Below are positions 32,006-40,748 of a stretch of 64,000 nt of DNA, piece by piece. Source of the DNA: Lautropia sp. (GTDB lineage Bacteria > Pseudomonadota > Gammaproteobacteria > Burkholderiales > Burkholderiaceae_E). Both the position numbers and the translations under genes were made by a program. Under the pieces are notes generated by a model, which worked only from the letters and a program-made list of their open reading frames with translations, made no database searches and was not told the DNA's origin. Position 1 is the first letter of the stretch. Each line of letters starts with the position of its first letter. The stretch is taken from contig JAUMZD010000001.1 of NCBI GenBank assembly GCA_030528325.1, positions 106,920-170,919 of the forward strand, written 5' to 3'.

Positions 32006-33722
32006 CCACCTCTCCCGCATCCGCCTCTCCTGGCAACATGGCGCGGTTCAGACGCCGCAGCAGCGCGTCTCCGACCACGCCGGGATCCGAGAAGGGATGG
32101 AACACGCCGGCCACTTCCTGCGTGGCCTCCCGGCCCTTGCCAGCCACGAGCACCACATCTTCCGGCGCTGCAGCCTGGACGGCTGCATCGATGGCGTCGG
32201 CACGGTTTGCCTCGACGAGCCAGGCAGGTCGTTGCAGCCCCGCCTGGACATCCATCAGGATGCGTGCCGGATCTTCGCTGCGGGGGTTGTCGCTGGTGAG
32301 CACGACGACATCGGCCAGACGCTCGGCGACAGCCGCCATCTGCGGGCGCTTGCCCGGATCACGGTCACCACCGGCACCGAAGACGCACCACAGACGGCCG
32401 CCCCGCTGGGCAGCCAGCTCTTGCAGCGCACCGAGCGTGTTTTCCAGCGCATCCGGCGTATGGGCGTAGTCGACCACCACGAGCGGCAACGTGGCCAGCT
32501 CGGCCTCTGTGGCACCGCCCGGCACGGCGATGTTCTCCATCCGCCCGGGCACCGGGCGCAACAGCGCGAGCTGCCCGGCGATGTCGGCCAGCGACCAGCC
32601 CAACGCCCGCCAGACACCGGCCACGGCCAGCGCGTTGGCAAGGTTGAAGCGCCCCAGAACCTGCAGGGCCAGATCGACGCTGCTCTGCTGAACGCCACTC
32701 CCGTCCCCTTCGCCCTGCGCCTCGTCCAGCACGATGACGTCACCGGCTGCGCTCATCAGCGTCAGCACCCAGTGTCCGGGCGCAAGGGCGACGGCCATCA
32801 GCACCTCATCACAGGCATCGGCCAGTTCCAGCGCCCTCACGAGCGACTTCGGCATGCCCGTGTCCGGATCGATCTGATCGGCCGGTAGCGCCTGGCAGGC
32901 GTCATGGATCAGATAGCCGATGCAGGTCGGCTCGGCCTCGTTGCGGGAAACCGTCTCCAGCAGGGCGGGTGCCAGCCCGTCATCCAGATTGATGACGGCC
33001 GCTTCCAGCCCGGGCCAGGCAAACAGCTTGCGCTTGGCATCGGCATAGGCCTGCATCGAGCCGTGATAATCGAGATGATCACGGCTCAGGTTCGTGAAAA
33101 CCGCCACGCGGATCGCACTGCCATCCAGCCGCCCCTGATCCAGACCGATGGAGGAGGCCTCGATGGCAGCCACCTGAACATCAGCCGCCACCTGATCATG
33201 GAACAGCGTCTGGATCGTGAGACCATCAGGCGTCGTCATGCCGATCGGCTGCAGCGCTCCCGGCACACCGGCACCATTCGTACCCACGACCACGGCCTTC
33301 TCGTCGGCCATCATCTGGTTGCAGCCATCGGCCACCCAATGCGTGACGCTGGTCTTGCCGTTGGTGCCGGTCACGGCCACGAGCGAGAGCGAGGCCGTCG
33401 GATGAGCGTAGTAGTCAGCCGCCACCTGACCGAGGCAGGCTTTCAGCCCCGGCACCTGACATGCCGGCACCGGCAGCGCCTCGGCCGACAGCGTGTCGCT
33501 GGCCTCGAAGACGATGGCCTGTGCGCCTGCCGCCAGCGCCTGCGGCATGTAGGCAGTGCCATCATGACGGGCGCCCTTCAGGGCAAAAAAAGCGTCCCCA
33601 GAACGCACACGCCGGCTATCGGCCGTCAGACGTCCCGTCTGGGGCAGATGCCGGTGCAACCAATCACTGAGCTGGTCGGGTGCGATGAGAACCGGTGCCT
33701 GTCCGGCCTCGTGTTTTTTCAT
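31998..33722 (-). CDS. murE: UDP-MurNAc-L-Ala-D-Glu--meso-diaminopimelate ligase
   Basis: Adds the third stem residue. The 574-residue protein carries SRRVRSGDAFFALKG, the ATP loop VTGTNGKTSVTHWVAD, FTNLSRDHLDYHGSM, VDYAHTPDALENTL and the motif TSDNPRSEDP. The DNPR sequence is the diagnostic signature of meso-diaminopimelate specificity, so the organism has DAP-type peptidoglycan. It is longer than E. coli MurE (495) because of loops in the middle domain. It overlaps ftsI by four bases and murF by eight. Confidence 0.97.
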   Translation of the reverse strand: MKKHEAGQAPVLIAPDQLSDWLHRHLPQTGRLTADSRRVRSGDAFFALKGARHDGTAYMPQALAAGAQAIVFEASDTLSAEALPVPACQVPGLKACLGQVAADYYAHPTASLSLVAVTGTNGKTSVTHWVADGCNQMMADEKAVVVGTNGAGVPGALQPIGMTTPDGLTIQTLFHDQVAADVQVAAIEASSIGLDQGRLDGSAIRVAVFTNLSRDHLDYHGSMQAYADAKRKLFAWPGLEAAVINLDDGLAPALLETVSRNEAEPTCIGYLIHDACQALPADQIDPDTGMPKSLVRALELADACDEVLMAVALAPGHWVLTLMSAAGDVIVLDEAQGEGDGSGVQQSSVDLALQVLGRFNLANALAVAGVWRALGWSLADIAGQLALLRPVPGRMENIAVPGGATEAELATLPLVVVDYAHTPDALENTLGALQELAAQRGGRLWCVFGAGGDRDPGKRPQMAAVAERLADVVVLTSDNPRSEDPARILMDVQAGLQRPAWLVEANRADAIDAAVQAAAPEDVVLVAGKGREATQEVAGVFHPFSDPGVVGDALLRRLNRAMLPGEADAGEVDV

Positions 33723-35821
33723 GCGCCTCCCCCATTGCTGGCACTGCGTTCTTCGGCCTGACGCGCCACGAGCGTCCGGCTGGCCGGCGCCGCCTGCCCG
33801 GTCAGCTGCGGCTGGGGATCCACCGGCTCCGTGCGTCGGGCCATCGGTGCGGCTTCCCTGCGAGCCGTGGTCGTCGGCGTGGCTGGTGCGGCCGGCACCT
33901 TGTCCTGCGCCGACATCTTCTGGCGGCCCGTGCGCGGGGGAACGATCAGCGAACTGCGCGGAATGCTCACCCCCTTGACCCGGCCCACGTCACCAGGCGC
34001 CGACGGGACGCTGTTCGGGGCCACCACGAGTTCGGGCGTGATCGGCGAGATCATCGTCTCGAACGGGGCATCCGGCTCGACAGCCAGCGTGCGCAACGAT
34101 TCTCCGGTGATCTTCGCAAAGACCGGCGCCGCCACATCGGAACCGTAATACTTGCCGCTGCCCGGTTCATCCACCATCACGGCCACGATCACGCGCGGGT
34201 TGGACATCGGGGCCATGCCGACGAAGGAGCTGATGTACTTCTTCACGTACTTGCCGCCTTCGAGCTTCTTGGTGGTACCGCTCTTGCCGCCCACCCGGTA
34301 GCCCGGCACGCTGGCCTTGACGACCGCATCCTTCTCGCCGGCCGAACGTTCGAGGATCTGGCGCATCGTGGCGGCCGTGCGCGTACTGATGACCTGCTGG
34401 CCGCTCACACGCTCGGCAGCACGGAAACGGGCCCCCGAGGACGACACCTGGATGGCACGGACACGACGCTCTTCTTCAGGCACGACCAGCTGGACGGGCA
34501 GTACCTCACCCGGCCCGGCAAAGACCGTGTAGGCGCGCGCCATCTGCAAGAGCGACACCGACAGGCCGTGGCCGTAGGAAATGGTGGCGTGCTCGATGGG
34601 CTTCCATTTGCTGAACGGACGCAGGCGACCGGCGGCAGCCCCCGGAAAACCGATGTCCGGGGCCTGCGTGAGGCCGGCCGAGCGCAGCAGGTTCCAGTGC
34701 GCCTCGGGCGACAGGTTCAGCGCCATCTGCGCGGTGCCGATGTTCGAGCTTTTCTGGATGACCTGCTGCAGCGTCATCAGTTCCTTCTGGCGATGCGCGT
34801 CACGGATCACGTCGCGGCCGATCTTCATGAAGCCCTCGCGGGCATCGAACATCGACGACAGGCTGTACTTGCCACTTTCGAGCGCGAGCGCCGCCGTGAA
34901 CACCTTCAGCGTCGAGCCCGGCTCGTACAGATCGGTGATGGCGCGGTTTCGCAGACCACCGCCTTTCAGCGTGCTGCGGTCGGCCGGGTTGTAGGAGGGC
35001 CAGTTGGCGAGCGCCAGAATCTGGCCATTGCGTGCATCGAGGACGACGGCTGCACCGGACTTGGCCTGATGGGTGGCAACGGCCTCCTTCACGGCCTGGA
35101 AGGCGTGATACTGGATGCGCGAGTCGATGGTCAGTCGCAGATCCTTGCCGTTGACCGGCTCCTTCACTTCGTCGATGCCACCGATGATCTGGCCGGTGCC
35201 ATCACGGATGACGCGGCGGCTGCCCGGCTTGCCGGCCAGCGTCGACTGGAAGGCCAGCTCCAGCCCTTCCTGGCCGACATGGGCCAGGTCGGTGAAGCCC
35301 ACCAGGTGCGCAGCGGTCTCTCCCTCGGGATAGTTGCGCTTGTATTCGCTGTCCTGGCCGATGCCACGGATGCGCAGGGCGGCGATCCGGTCGGCCGTGT
35401 CCAGATCGACCTGACGCTTCAGGAAGACGAAGCTGCGGTCGCCCTGGGTGAGGCGGGCCTGCAGGTCGAGCGGCTGCATGTTCAGCAGGCGTGCCAGATC
35501 GAGCAGGCGCGGGTCCGACAGATCGACCCTGTCGGCATAGGCCCAGATCGAGCGGGCCGGCAGGCTGGAAGCGAGCACGACGCCGTGGCGATCGAGAATG
35601 CGGCCCCGGTTGGCCTGCAGCTCGACGGTCTTTTCATAGCGCTGCGCGCCCTGGGCCTGAAGGAAGTTCTTCGAGGCAGTCTGCAGATAGAAAGCCTTGA
35701 CCGTCAGCGCACCGAAGGCCACGAACACGACACCGAACATGAAGCGCGAGCGCCAGAGCTGCAGGCGTGCCTGCAGGAGCTGCGGATCAGCAAACTTGAC
35801 GGATTTGACTGACTTGGCCAT
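33719..35821 (-). CDS. ftsI: Septal transpeptidase PBP3 (FtsI)
   Basis: FtsI cross-links septal peptidoglycan with FtsW. The 700-residue protein has one N-terminal helix (about residues 27-47, FMFGVVFVAFGALTVKAFYL), a pedestal domain with RGRILDRHGVVLASS, and a transpeptidase domain with catalytic STLK (in EPGSTLKVFTAAL), SSN (in KSSNIGTAQ) and KSGT (in GGKSGTTKK). The last roughly 100 residues form a Pro/Ala/Arg-rich tail beyond the transpeptidase fold, longer than in E. coli (588 residues in total) and likely disordered in the periplasm. It overlaps ftsL by one base. Confidence 0.97.
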   Translation of the reverse strand: MAKSVKSVKFADPQLLQARLQLWRSRFMFGVVFVAFGALTVKAFYLQTASKNFLQAQGAQRYEKTVELQANRGRILDRHGVVLASSLPARSIWAYADRVDLSDPRLLDLARLLNMQPLDLQARLTQGDRSFVFLKRQVDLDTADRIAALRIRGIGQDSEYKRNYPEGETAAHLVGFTDLAHVGQEGLELAFQSTLAGKPGSRRVIRDGTGQIIGGIDEVKEPVNGKDLRLTIDSRIQYHAFQAVKEAVATHQAKSGAAVVLDARNGQILALANWPSYNPADRSTLKGGGLRNRAITDLYEPGSTLKVFTAALALESGKYSLSSMFDAREGFMKIGRDVIRDAHRQKELMTLQQVIQKSSNIGTAQMALNLSPEAHWNLLRSAGLTQAPDIGFPGAAAGRLRPFSKWKPIEHATISYGHGLSVSLLQMARAYTVFAGPGEVLPVQLVVPEEERRVRAIQVSSSGARFRAAERVSGQQVISTRTAATMRQILERSAGEKDAVVKASVPGYRVGGKSGTTKKLEGGKYVKKYISSFVGMAPMSNPRVIVAVMVDEPGSGKYYGSDVAAPVFAKITGESLRTLAVEPDAPFETMISPITPELVVAPNSVPSAPGDVGRVKGVSIPRSSLIVPPRTGRQKMSAQDKVPAAPATPTTTARREAAPMARRTEPVDPQPQLTGQAAPASRTLVARQAEERSASNGGGA

Positions 35822-36096
35822 CAGCGGCTTCCTCTCAGGTAAATCGTGCGCTCCGGTGTCAGCGACACCATCCGCAAGTCGTTGCGTGCCCGGTTGTCCA
35901 GCAGGGACGGCTTCGAGAGCCGGGTGATCTCGATCTGCAACTGCGAAAAACGGACATCGAGCTCACGCATCTGCCCCTGCGCCCGTTCCATCTCGGTGCT
36001 GAGACGACGGGCACGGTTCTGCGAGGTGACCAGCAACAGGGCCGAGATCAGCAGCAGAATGGCCAGCACGATATTGATCCGGTTGAGCATCATCAT
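35821..36096 (-). CDS. ftsL: Cell division protein FtsL
   Basis: FtsL is a small bitopic protein that forms a coiled coil with FtsB and activates FtsWI. The 91-residue protein has one membrane helix (residues 5-24, NRINIVLAILLLISALLLVT) followed by a heptad-like stretch (STEMERAQGQMRELDVRFSQ). The C-terminal part with NDLRMVSLTPERTIYL is typical of betaproteobacterial FtsL. The start overlaps the rsmH stop by four bases (ATGA), which supports this start. Confidence 0.93.
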   Translation of the reverse strand: MMMLNRINIVLAILLLISALLLVTSQNRARRLSTEMERAQGQMRELDVRFSQLQIEITRLSKPSLLDNRARNDLRMVSLTPERTIYLRGSR

Positions 36097-37097
36097 TCCG
36101 TCCCTGTCAGCGGCGTCGCCAGACGTTCAGCCACGCGCAGCACCGAGGAGCGTGCGCGCGGATTGGCCGCCACTTCGGCATCGCCCGGCAGGATGCGGCC
36201 GAGGCTCTGCAGCAATGGCGCTGCCAGCGGCTTTCCGGTGATGGGGTGACGCTGCCCATCACGCCCGCTGTGACGGGCAATGAACTGTTTGACGACACGA
36301 TCTTCGTTGGAATGGAAACTGATGACGGCGAGCCGCCCCCCCGGTTTCAGGCGGGCCAGCGCAACATTCAATCCGCGCGCGAGCTCGTCCCCTTCGTGAT
36401 TGGTGTGAATCCGTACAGCCTGAAAGGTGCGTGTGGCCGGATTTTTGCCCTGCGCATTTTTTTGCCGCCGACGGATGACCCCCGCCACGAGATCGGCAAG
36501 CTGTCGTGTCGTCTGAAGGGACGCGCCGCCGGTCTGTTCGCGGCGAGCAACAATCTCCTTTGCAATCGGAAAAGCAAACCGTTCGTCACCATCTCGTTTC
36601 AATACCTCGGTAATTTCATCCACCGACGCCTGCAACAACCATTCGCGTGCGGACATGCCCTGCGTCGGATCCATGCGCATGTCCAGAGGGCCCTCCTGGC
36701 TGAAACTGAAGCCCCGTTTCGGGTCATCCAGCTGGGGCGACGAAACGCCCAGATCCAGCAGAACACCATCCACCCGGTCGATGCCACGTGCATCCAGCAC
36801 CTGGTCGAAGACCGAGAAACGCTGATGCACGATCTCGAACCGTGCATCCTTCATCTGCGCCGCCATCACCTGACCGGCGGCAACCGCCTCCGGATCCCGA
36901 TCGAGCGCCACCAGGCGCCCTTCCGGGCCCAGCGCCTGCAGGATCAGACGACTGTGACCACCCCGACCGAAGGTGCCATCGACATAGACCCCGTCCGGCC
37001 GGATGCCGAGCGCCTCGACAGCCTCGGTCAGCAGCACCGGCCGGTGTGGACGGGGCCCGTCCACCTGCACACCCTGATCCGGTTCCCCGTTCATCAT
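36093..37097 (-). CDS. rsmH: 16S rRNA (cytosine1402-N4)-methyltransferase
   Basis: RsmH (MraW) methylates N4 of C1402 in 16S rRNA. The 334-residue protein has HRPVLLTEAVEALG, the SAM-binding loop VDGTFGRGGHSRLIL, LVALDRDPEA, DGVLLDLGVSSPQLDD and the C-terminal VISFHSNEDRVVKQF. The last is usually SFHSLEDR, so Asn replaces Leu here. The start overlaps the mraZ stop. Confidence 0.97.
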   Translation of the reverse strand: MMNGEPDQGVQVDGPRPHRPVLLTEAVEALGIRPDGVYVDGTFGRGGHSRLILQALGPEGRLVALDRDPEAVAAGQVMAAQMKDARFEIVHQRFSVFDQVLDARGIDRVDGVLLDLGVSSPQLDDPKRGFSFSQEGPLDMRMDPTQGMSAREWLLQASVDEITEVLKRDGDERFAFPIAKEIVARREQTGGASLQTTRQLADLVAGVIRRRQKNAQGKNPATRTFQAVRIHTNHEGDELARGLNVALARLKPGGRLAVISFHSNEDRVVKQFIARHSGRDGQRHPITGKPLAAPLLQSLGRILPGDAEVAANPRARSSVLRVAERLATPLTGTE

Positions 37098-37531
37098 CAG
37101 AGACCCGGAATGTCGAACAGACCTTCGGGCAGACCGGCGGAAGCCTGTTCATCCAGGTAGGCCTCCAGCGTCTGCTCGTCCCACAGCTCGAAGCGGGTGA
37201 TATCTCCGAGCATCACGACCTTGCGATCGAGCTTGGCCGCCCGTCGGAGGATGGGACTGACCAGAATGCGCCCTGCACCATCGATCTCCACGGTTTCCGC
37301 GGTTCCGATCAGCAACCGTCGTGTCCGATCGTCCTTCGCAGTGAAGGTCGAGGCGATGTGCTCTCGCACGCGCTCCCACTCGGGCAAGGGATAGACTCTC
37401 AGATAGGAACCAAAATGACGGGTCAGCACCAGCTTCTTGCAGCCCTGTTCTTCCAGAAGCCCACGCCACGACGAAGGGATCGTCAGACGCCCCTTCGTAT
37501 CCAGTGACAGCGGAAAGCTTCCCTCGAACAT
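37097..37531 (-). CDS. mraZ: Transcriptional regulator MraZ
   Basis: MraZ is the AbrB-like DNA-binding repressor of the division cluster. The 144-residue protein has two SpoVT/AbrB halves: MFEGSFPLSLDTKGRLTIPS at the start and VEIDGAGRILVSPILRR in the second half, each with the D-x-K/A-G-R motif. It is the first gene of the operon, and four operator repeats lie about 110 bases upstream, consistent with autoregulation. Confidence 0.97.
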   Translation of the reverse strand: MFEGSFPLSLDTKGRLTIPSSWRGLLEEQGCKKLVLTRHFGSYLRVYPLPEWERVREHIASTFTAKDDRTRRLLIGTAETVEIDGAGRILVSPILRRAAKLDRKVVMLGDITRFELWDEQTLEAYLDEQASAGLPEGLFDIPGL

Positions 37532-37640
37532 CGGCTTTCAACCCGTTGATGACTCGACCGTTTCGTGACGGCACCGGCCGAAGGACATCAACGGCCGGCA
37601 AGGCCACGGGAACCGTAGAAAGATGACTGCAGGGTAATTT

Positions 37641-37676
37641 TCCCACCTTGCCCCACCTTTTCCCACAAATCCCCAC
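37641..37676 (-). promoter_or_regulatory. MraZ operator: four TGGG-type repeats
   Basis: On the minus strand the hexamers GTGGGG, GTGGGA, GTGGGG and GTGGGA occur at exactly ten-base intervals (37671-37676, 37661-37666, 37651-37656, 37641-37646). This matches the known MraZ site, direct TGGGN repeats with five-base spacers. It begins around the predicted transcription start, so bound MraZ would block early elongation or open-complex formation. Confidence 0.88.
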
Positions 37677-37684
37677 CAGAACGA

Positions 37685-37713
37685 AGAATACGGGGGGATA
37701 CCGGCATCGTCAA
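37685..37713 (-). promoter_or_regulatory. Sigma-70 promoter of the mraZ (dcw) operon
   Basis: The minus strand reads TTGACG (37708-37713), a 17-base spacer, then TATTCT (37685-37690). Both hexamers are close to consensus at ideal spacing. The predicted start lies near 37678, immediately before the MraZ repeats, giving a leader of about 150 bases before the mraZ ATG. Confidence 0.8.
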
Positions 37714-38301
37714 ATCGGGAGAAGCTGTTTTTTCCTGCTACGACAATGACTTACAGTGCATCGCTCATCCTGCGAAACCAACCGCTCACCCAGTTTTCAC
37801 GCACTTAGCAACGCCTCTGCAAGTAAGCCATCAACTAAATGGCTGTTCTGCGCAACGCTTCTACAACAAATGTGAAAAAATCAGGGCTGATCAGCGGCCA
37901 ATGGAACCGACCAGCGGTCGGTTCTGCGTGGGCAAATCGAGGAATCGTTGTGCCGGCGCATCTTTTTGCCGGCACTTTGTCCCGCCAGAGGCCCTTTCAG
38001 CGCCAATCCAGCGTTCATGGGCAGCAACACGACAGCAATCGCTCACTTGACAGACAGCCGGTCGGCCTCCGGCCGATACAAGGCAGAAAAAGTTACCGAG
38101 CTTAACCTTTAATGCAACATCCCAAGGCCCGGAACTGGGCCGCTTTTGCCATCCTTCTGACGCCCGCGATGGACATCGCTGCATGAAGAATTGCGAAAAA
38201 TGTCTTGACTCTTAATTTTTCTTACAAAGACATTTCGATCGAAGGCCGGTGGCATGCGCCCGTGCCGGGGATGCGGCGTCCGGGTGGTTTTCCCGAGAGG
38301 G
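37714..38301. other. Intergenic region between the mraZ promoter and rnpB
   Basis: No gene is supported in these 588 bases. Hairpins are present: GAACCGAC (37904-37911) with GTCGGTTC (37917-37924), and GTGCCGGC (37950-37957) with GCCGGCAC (37968-37975), whose right arm is followed by TTTGT. An AT-rich inverted repeat, AAATGTCTT with AAGACATTT, surrounds 38200-38235. The small frames here overlap on both strands and lack ribosome binding sites. Confidence 0.5.
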
Positions 38302-38709
38302 GGAGCGGGTCTGTAAGCCGGATTCTGTCCACCCCGATGGGGCGCGATGATCATTCCTCTGGGCCGACCGTTACCGGGCGGCTCTAGCCATCCACCCGCA
38401 CGCTCGGGCGGGCGCCCTGTGCGGCACAAGGCCGCGTCGCGTGCCTACATGATGTTGCTCCGGATGGGGTTTGGCCTGCCACGTCTGTCACCAGCCGTGC
38501 GGTGGGCTCTTACCCCACCTTTTCACCCTTGCCCGAGCCAGCCTTCACCAGCCCGGGCGGTCTGTTTTCTGTGCCACTGTCCGTCGCCTTCGGCGGCCGT
38601 ATGGGAAACCCACGAACACGCCTTATAGCGCCTGGCCGTTAGCCAGCATCCTGCCCGATGGAGTCCGGACTTTCCTCCGGGTTGCCCCGGCGATCATCCG
38701 ACCCGCTCC
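38302..38709 (-). ncRNA. rnpB: RNase P RNA (bacterial type A)
   Basis: The catalytic RNA of RNase P, which matures tRNA 5' ends. Read on the minus strand, the ends GGAGCGGGTC (38700-38709) and GACCCGCTCC (38302-38311) pair perfectly as helix P1. Universally conserved segments are present: GAGGAAAGTCCGGACTCC near the 5' end, GGGTGAAAAGGTGGGGTAAG with AGCCCACCG in the middle, and ACAGAATCCGGCTTACAG near the 3' end. The length of about 408 bases is typical. A possible -10 box TACATT (38717-38722 on the minus strand) would start transcription near 38710. The ends are set by P1 and could differ by a few bases. Confidence 0.95.
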
Positions 38710-39002
38710 GATGGAGAATGTACCACCGAAGCCCCCAGGGTCTGATGATGGGCGTATCCGGGGTCTCTGCGCCCGAGCGCCTGATCGGGCAACTCCGGGT
38801 TTCTTTCGACGGACAGAAATCGGCGGCGATGGCCTTCATGACCTAGGAGTTTGGCGCATTGCCGACGAACCGGAAGGCCGCTGCAGCACGGCGACTGCCT
38901 GCGGCGGACAGCCGTTCATCACCCCTCACTCGACAACAGCGCCCGTGAAGCCCGAAGCTCACGCCAGCATCCGAGAACCTTTTCCATCAGCAAGGATCCG
39001 TC

Positions 39003-39554
39003 ATGAATCGCCTTCAGAAGCAGCCCCTCGCGGCCCGCCTGAGACATGCGTCGCTGGCAGCACTGAGCGCCGCAGGCCTCGCCTCGGTCTGTCTGCCCGT
39101 CAGTGCCGTCGAACACCCGATCACCTTCGGCGACCCGATCGTCATGTCGGCGCAGGGCCAGCGTCTGAAGGTTCTGCTGCCTTTCGAGACCCAGATGGGT
39201 GACCGTGCCACGGCCGTCGCCTTCATGGTCGAGAAGGCCGAAGTGCCGGACGGACATCTGGCACCCCGAGCAGCCCAGTTCACGGTGATGCGGCCGGACA
39301 GCTCACCGTATGTCATTTTTCATTCAGCCGAAACGCTGGATGCGCCGAACATCATGCTGACCATCAGTGTGGCCGGTGACCCGAACAGCCCCTACCAGAT
39401 GCGGGTGAACGTGCCGGGCGCCGGCAGCACCGGCCGCGCCATGACGCTTCAGGCAAGCAACGGCCATCGGGATGCCCGCCGGGCAGCCATCAACGGCAAT
39501 TCGTTCCGCCGCGTGCCCAAAGCCAGGGTCATGGACGACCTGCCCCCGAAATGA
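39003..39554 (+). CDS. Exported protein resembling a stand-alone FimV N-terminal domain
   Basis: A 183-residue protein with a Sec signal peptide (about residues 1-35, RHASLAALSAAGLASVCLPVSA). The mature part FGDPIVMSAQGQRLKVLLPF, followed by the segment LMLTISVAGDP-like strands (IMLTISVAGDPNSPYQMRV), resembles the N-terminal beta domain of FimV-type proteins, but the LysM motif and long TPR/acidic region of true FimV are missing. The C-terminal 40 residues are basic and probably disordered. AAGGA precedes the ATG at 39003. The domain assignment is tentative. It is transcribed away from rnpB and has no same-strand partner. Confidence 0.65.
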   Translation: MNRLQKQPLAARLRHASLAALSAAGLASVCLPVSAVEHPITFGDPIVMSAQGQRLKVLLPFETQMGDRATAVAFMVEKAEVPDGHLAPRAAQFTVMRPDSSPYVIFHSAETLDAPNIMLTISVAGDPNSPYQMRVNVPGAGSTGRAMTLQASNGHRDARRAAINGNSFRRVPKARVMDDLPPK

Positions 39555-39578
39555 TGCATTCATCATCACGCTCCGCGA

Positions 39579-40478
39579 TCAGCGGGGCAGTCTGAAGACG
39601 CTGGTGTCCTGATAGAAGTCCGGGGAATCATTGGCCGGATCCCAGCCCGGCCAGCCCTGGATGGGCATGGGCACCAGCACGCGAGGCCGGAAGATGTCGG
39701 CGGCTGCCATGTCCCGAACCTGCAGGGCTGCGCCACGGTCGAGGCCGGTTCGCGGCGAGGTGCAGACCAGCAGTTTCGCCGTCATCGACTTGTAGGGACG
39801 ATGCAGCTTCTCCAGCAGCCCGTGTCCGATGATGACCGGCGCGAAACGGGGATGCAGGGCCGCCCGGTACTGACCGAAAAGCCGCGCCCACTGGCGTGCC
39901 TGAAGCGCCTCGACCCAGGCCGTGGCTGGCGCCGGCCAGATGGCGCCGCCTTCGTCCAGCAGCGTGATCGCATCCCGCCGATACCCCCGCCCCCGGTGAG
40001 CGGACGACAGCGGCGAGCCACCGGACGAAGCCATGTCCTGCCCCTGCTCGCAGTGCAGCTCATTGAAGGCCCCCTTCAGCCTCGGAAAACGCAGCCATAC
40101 CAGGGCATTGTGGAAATCATGCCGGGCGCCGGCCCCGGCTGTCCGGCAGGCGATCTCCCCAGCCTCCAGAATGCGGCTTTCGTAGTCCAGTGCCGAAGCG
40201 TCCCCGCCCGCCACGAATCGCAGCTTCACGCCCCTTGCGTTGACAAGCCCCCGCCAGACGGCCAGCCGGTTGAGGGCATCCAGCCAGTCGGCACACTGCC
40301 ATGCCGACGGCTCCTGCGGGTCGGCGGCCAACAAACCGGGCGTGTCACCCCCGCGCTCTGCCGCCGGCACGGAGGACTGTGCCATCAGGCGCAAACGTCG
40401 GAGAATGGGCCAGTAGGGCGCAAAGCCAGGGTGCTGCCAGCTGCGGCTGTTGATCAGGGCATGCCAGGCGAGTGTCAT
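39579..40478 (-). CDS. DUF3025 family protein
   Basis: This 299-residue protein matches DUF3025: the diagnostic stretches are HDFHNALVWLRFPRLKGAFN in the middle, RRDAITLLDEGGAIW, and a late VIIGHGLLEKLHRPY and SMTAKLLV. The family is found mostly in Beta- and Gammaproteobacteria and has no established function. I start it at the ATG at 40478 (MTLAWHALINSRSW); the frame extends 25 codons further, and no ribosome binding site is decisive. It converges with the FimV-like gene across 24 bases. Confidence 0.8.
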   Translation of the reverse strand: MTLAWHALINSRSWQHPGFAPYWPILRRLRLMAQSSVPAAERGGDTPGLLAADPQEPSAWQCADWLDALNRLAVWRGLVNARGVKLRFVAGGDASALDYESRILEAGEIACRTAGAGARHDFHNALVWLRFPRLKGAFNELHCEQGQDMASSGGSPLSSAHRGRGYRRDAITLLDEGGAIWPAPATAWVEALQARQWARLFGQYRAALHPRFAPVIIGHGLLEKLHRPYKSMTAKLLVCTSPRTGLDRGAALQVRDMAAADIFRPRVLVPMPIQGWPGWDPANDSPDFYQDTSVFRLPR

Positions 40479-40748
40479 GAGGCAAGGTCGAATCGACAGG
40501 AGAAGAAACGGGGGCTGGCCGGAGCGGGCTGCAAACCGGCCGCGCCTGCCCATTTTCCCACAGCCCCTGCGTCGGGAGGCGCCGGTGACGGTACATGCAA
40601 CAGATGAACAGATCCGTTGGTCGGATACAGACGGGTGACTTCCGGTTCACAAAACCCCTACAAACCGGGGTCAACCGCCCATCGGCCACAGCCGTTTCCG
40701 GAGATGGCAGACCACGTCGCCCTTCGTATGGCCACCCCAGGAGGCGCC

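Noticed and set aside
37839..38184. Small frames on both strands upstream of mraZ
   Set aside because: They overlap each other, lie in a hairpin-rich leader region and have no start signals.
38471..39202. A 243-codon plus-strand frame over rnpB and the FimV-like gene
   Set aside because: It runs through the conserved RNase P RNA and into another gene in a different frame.
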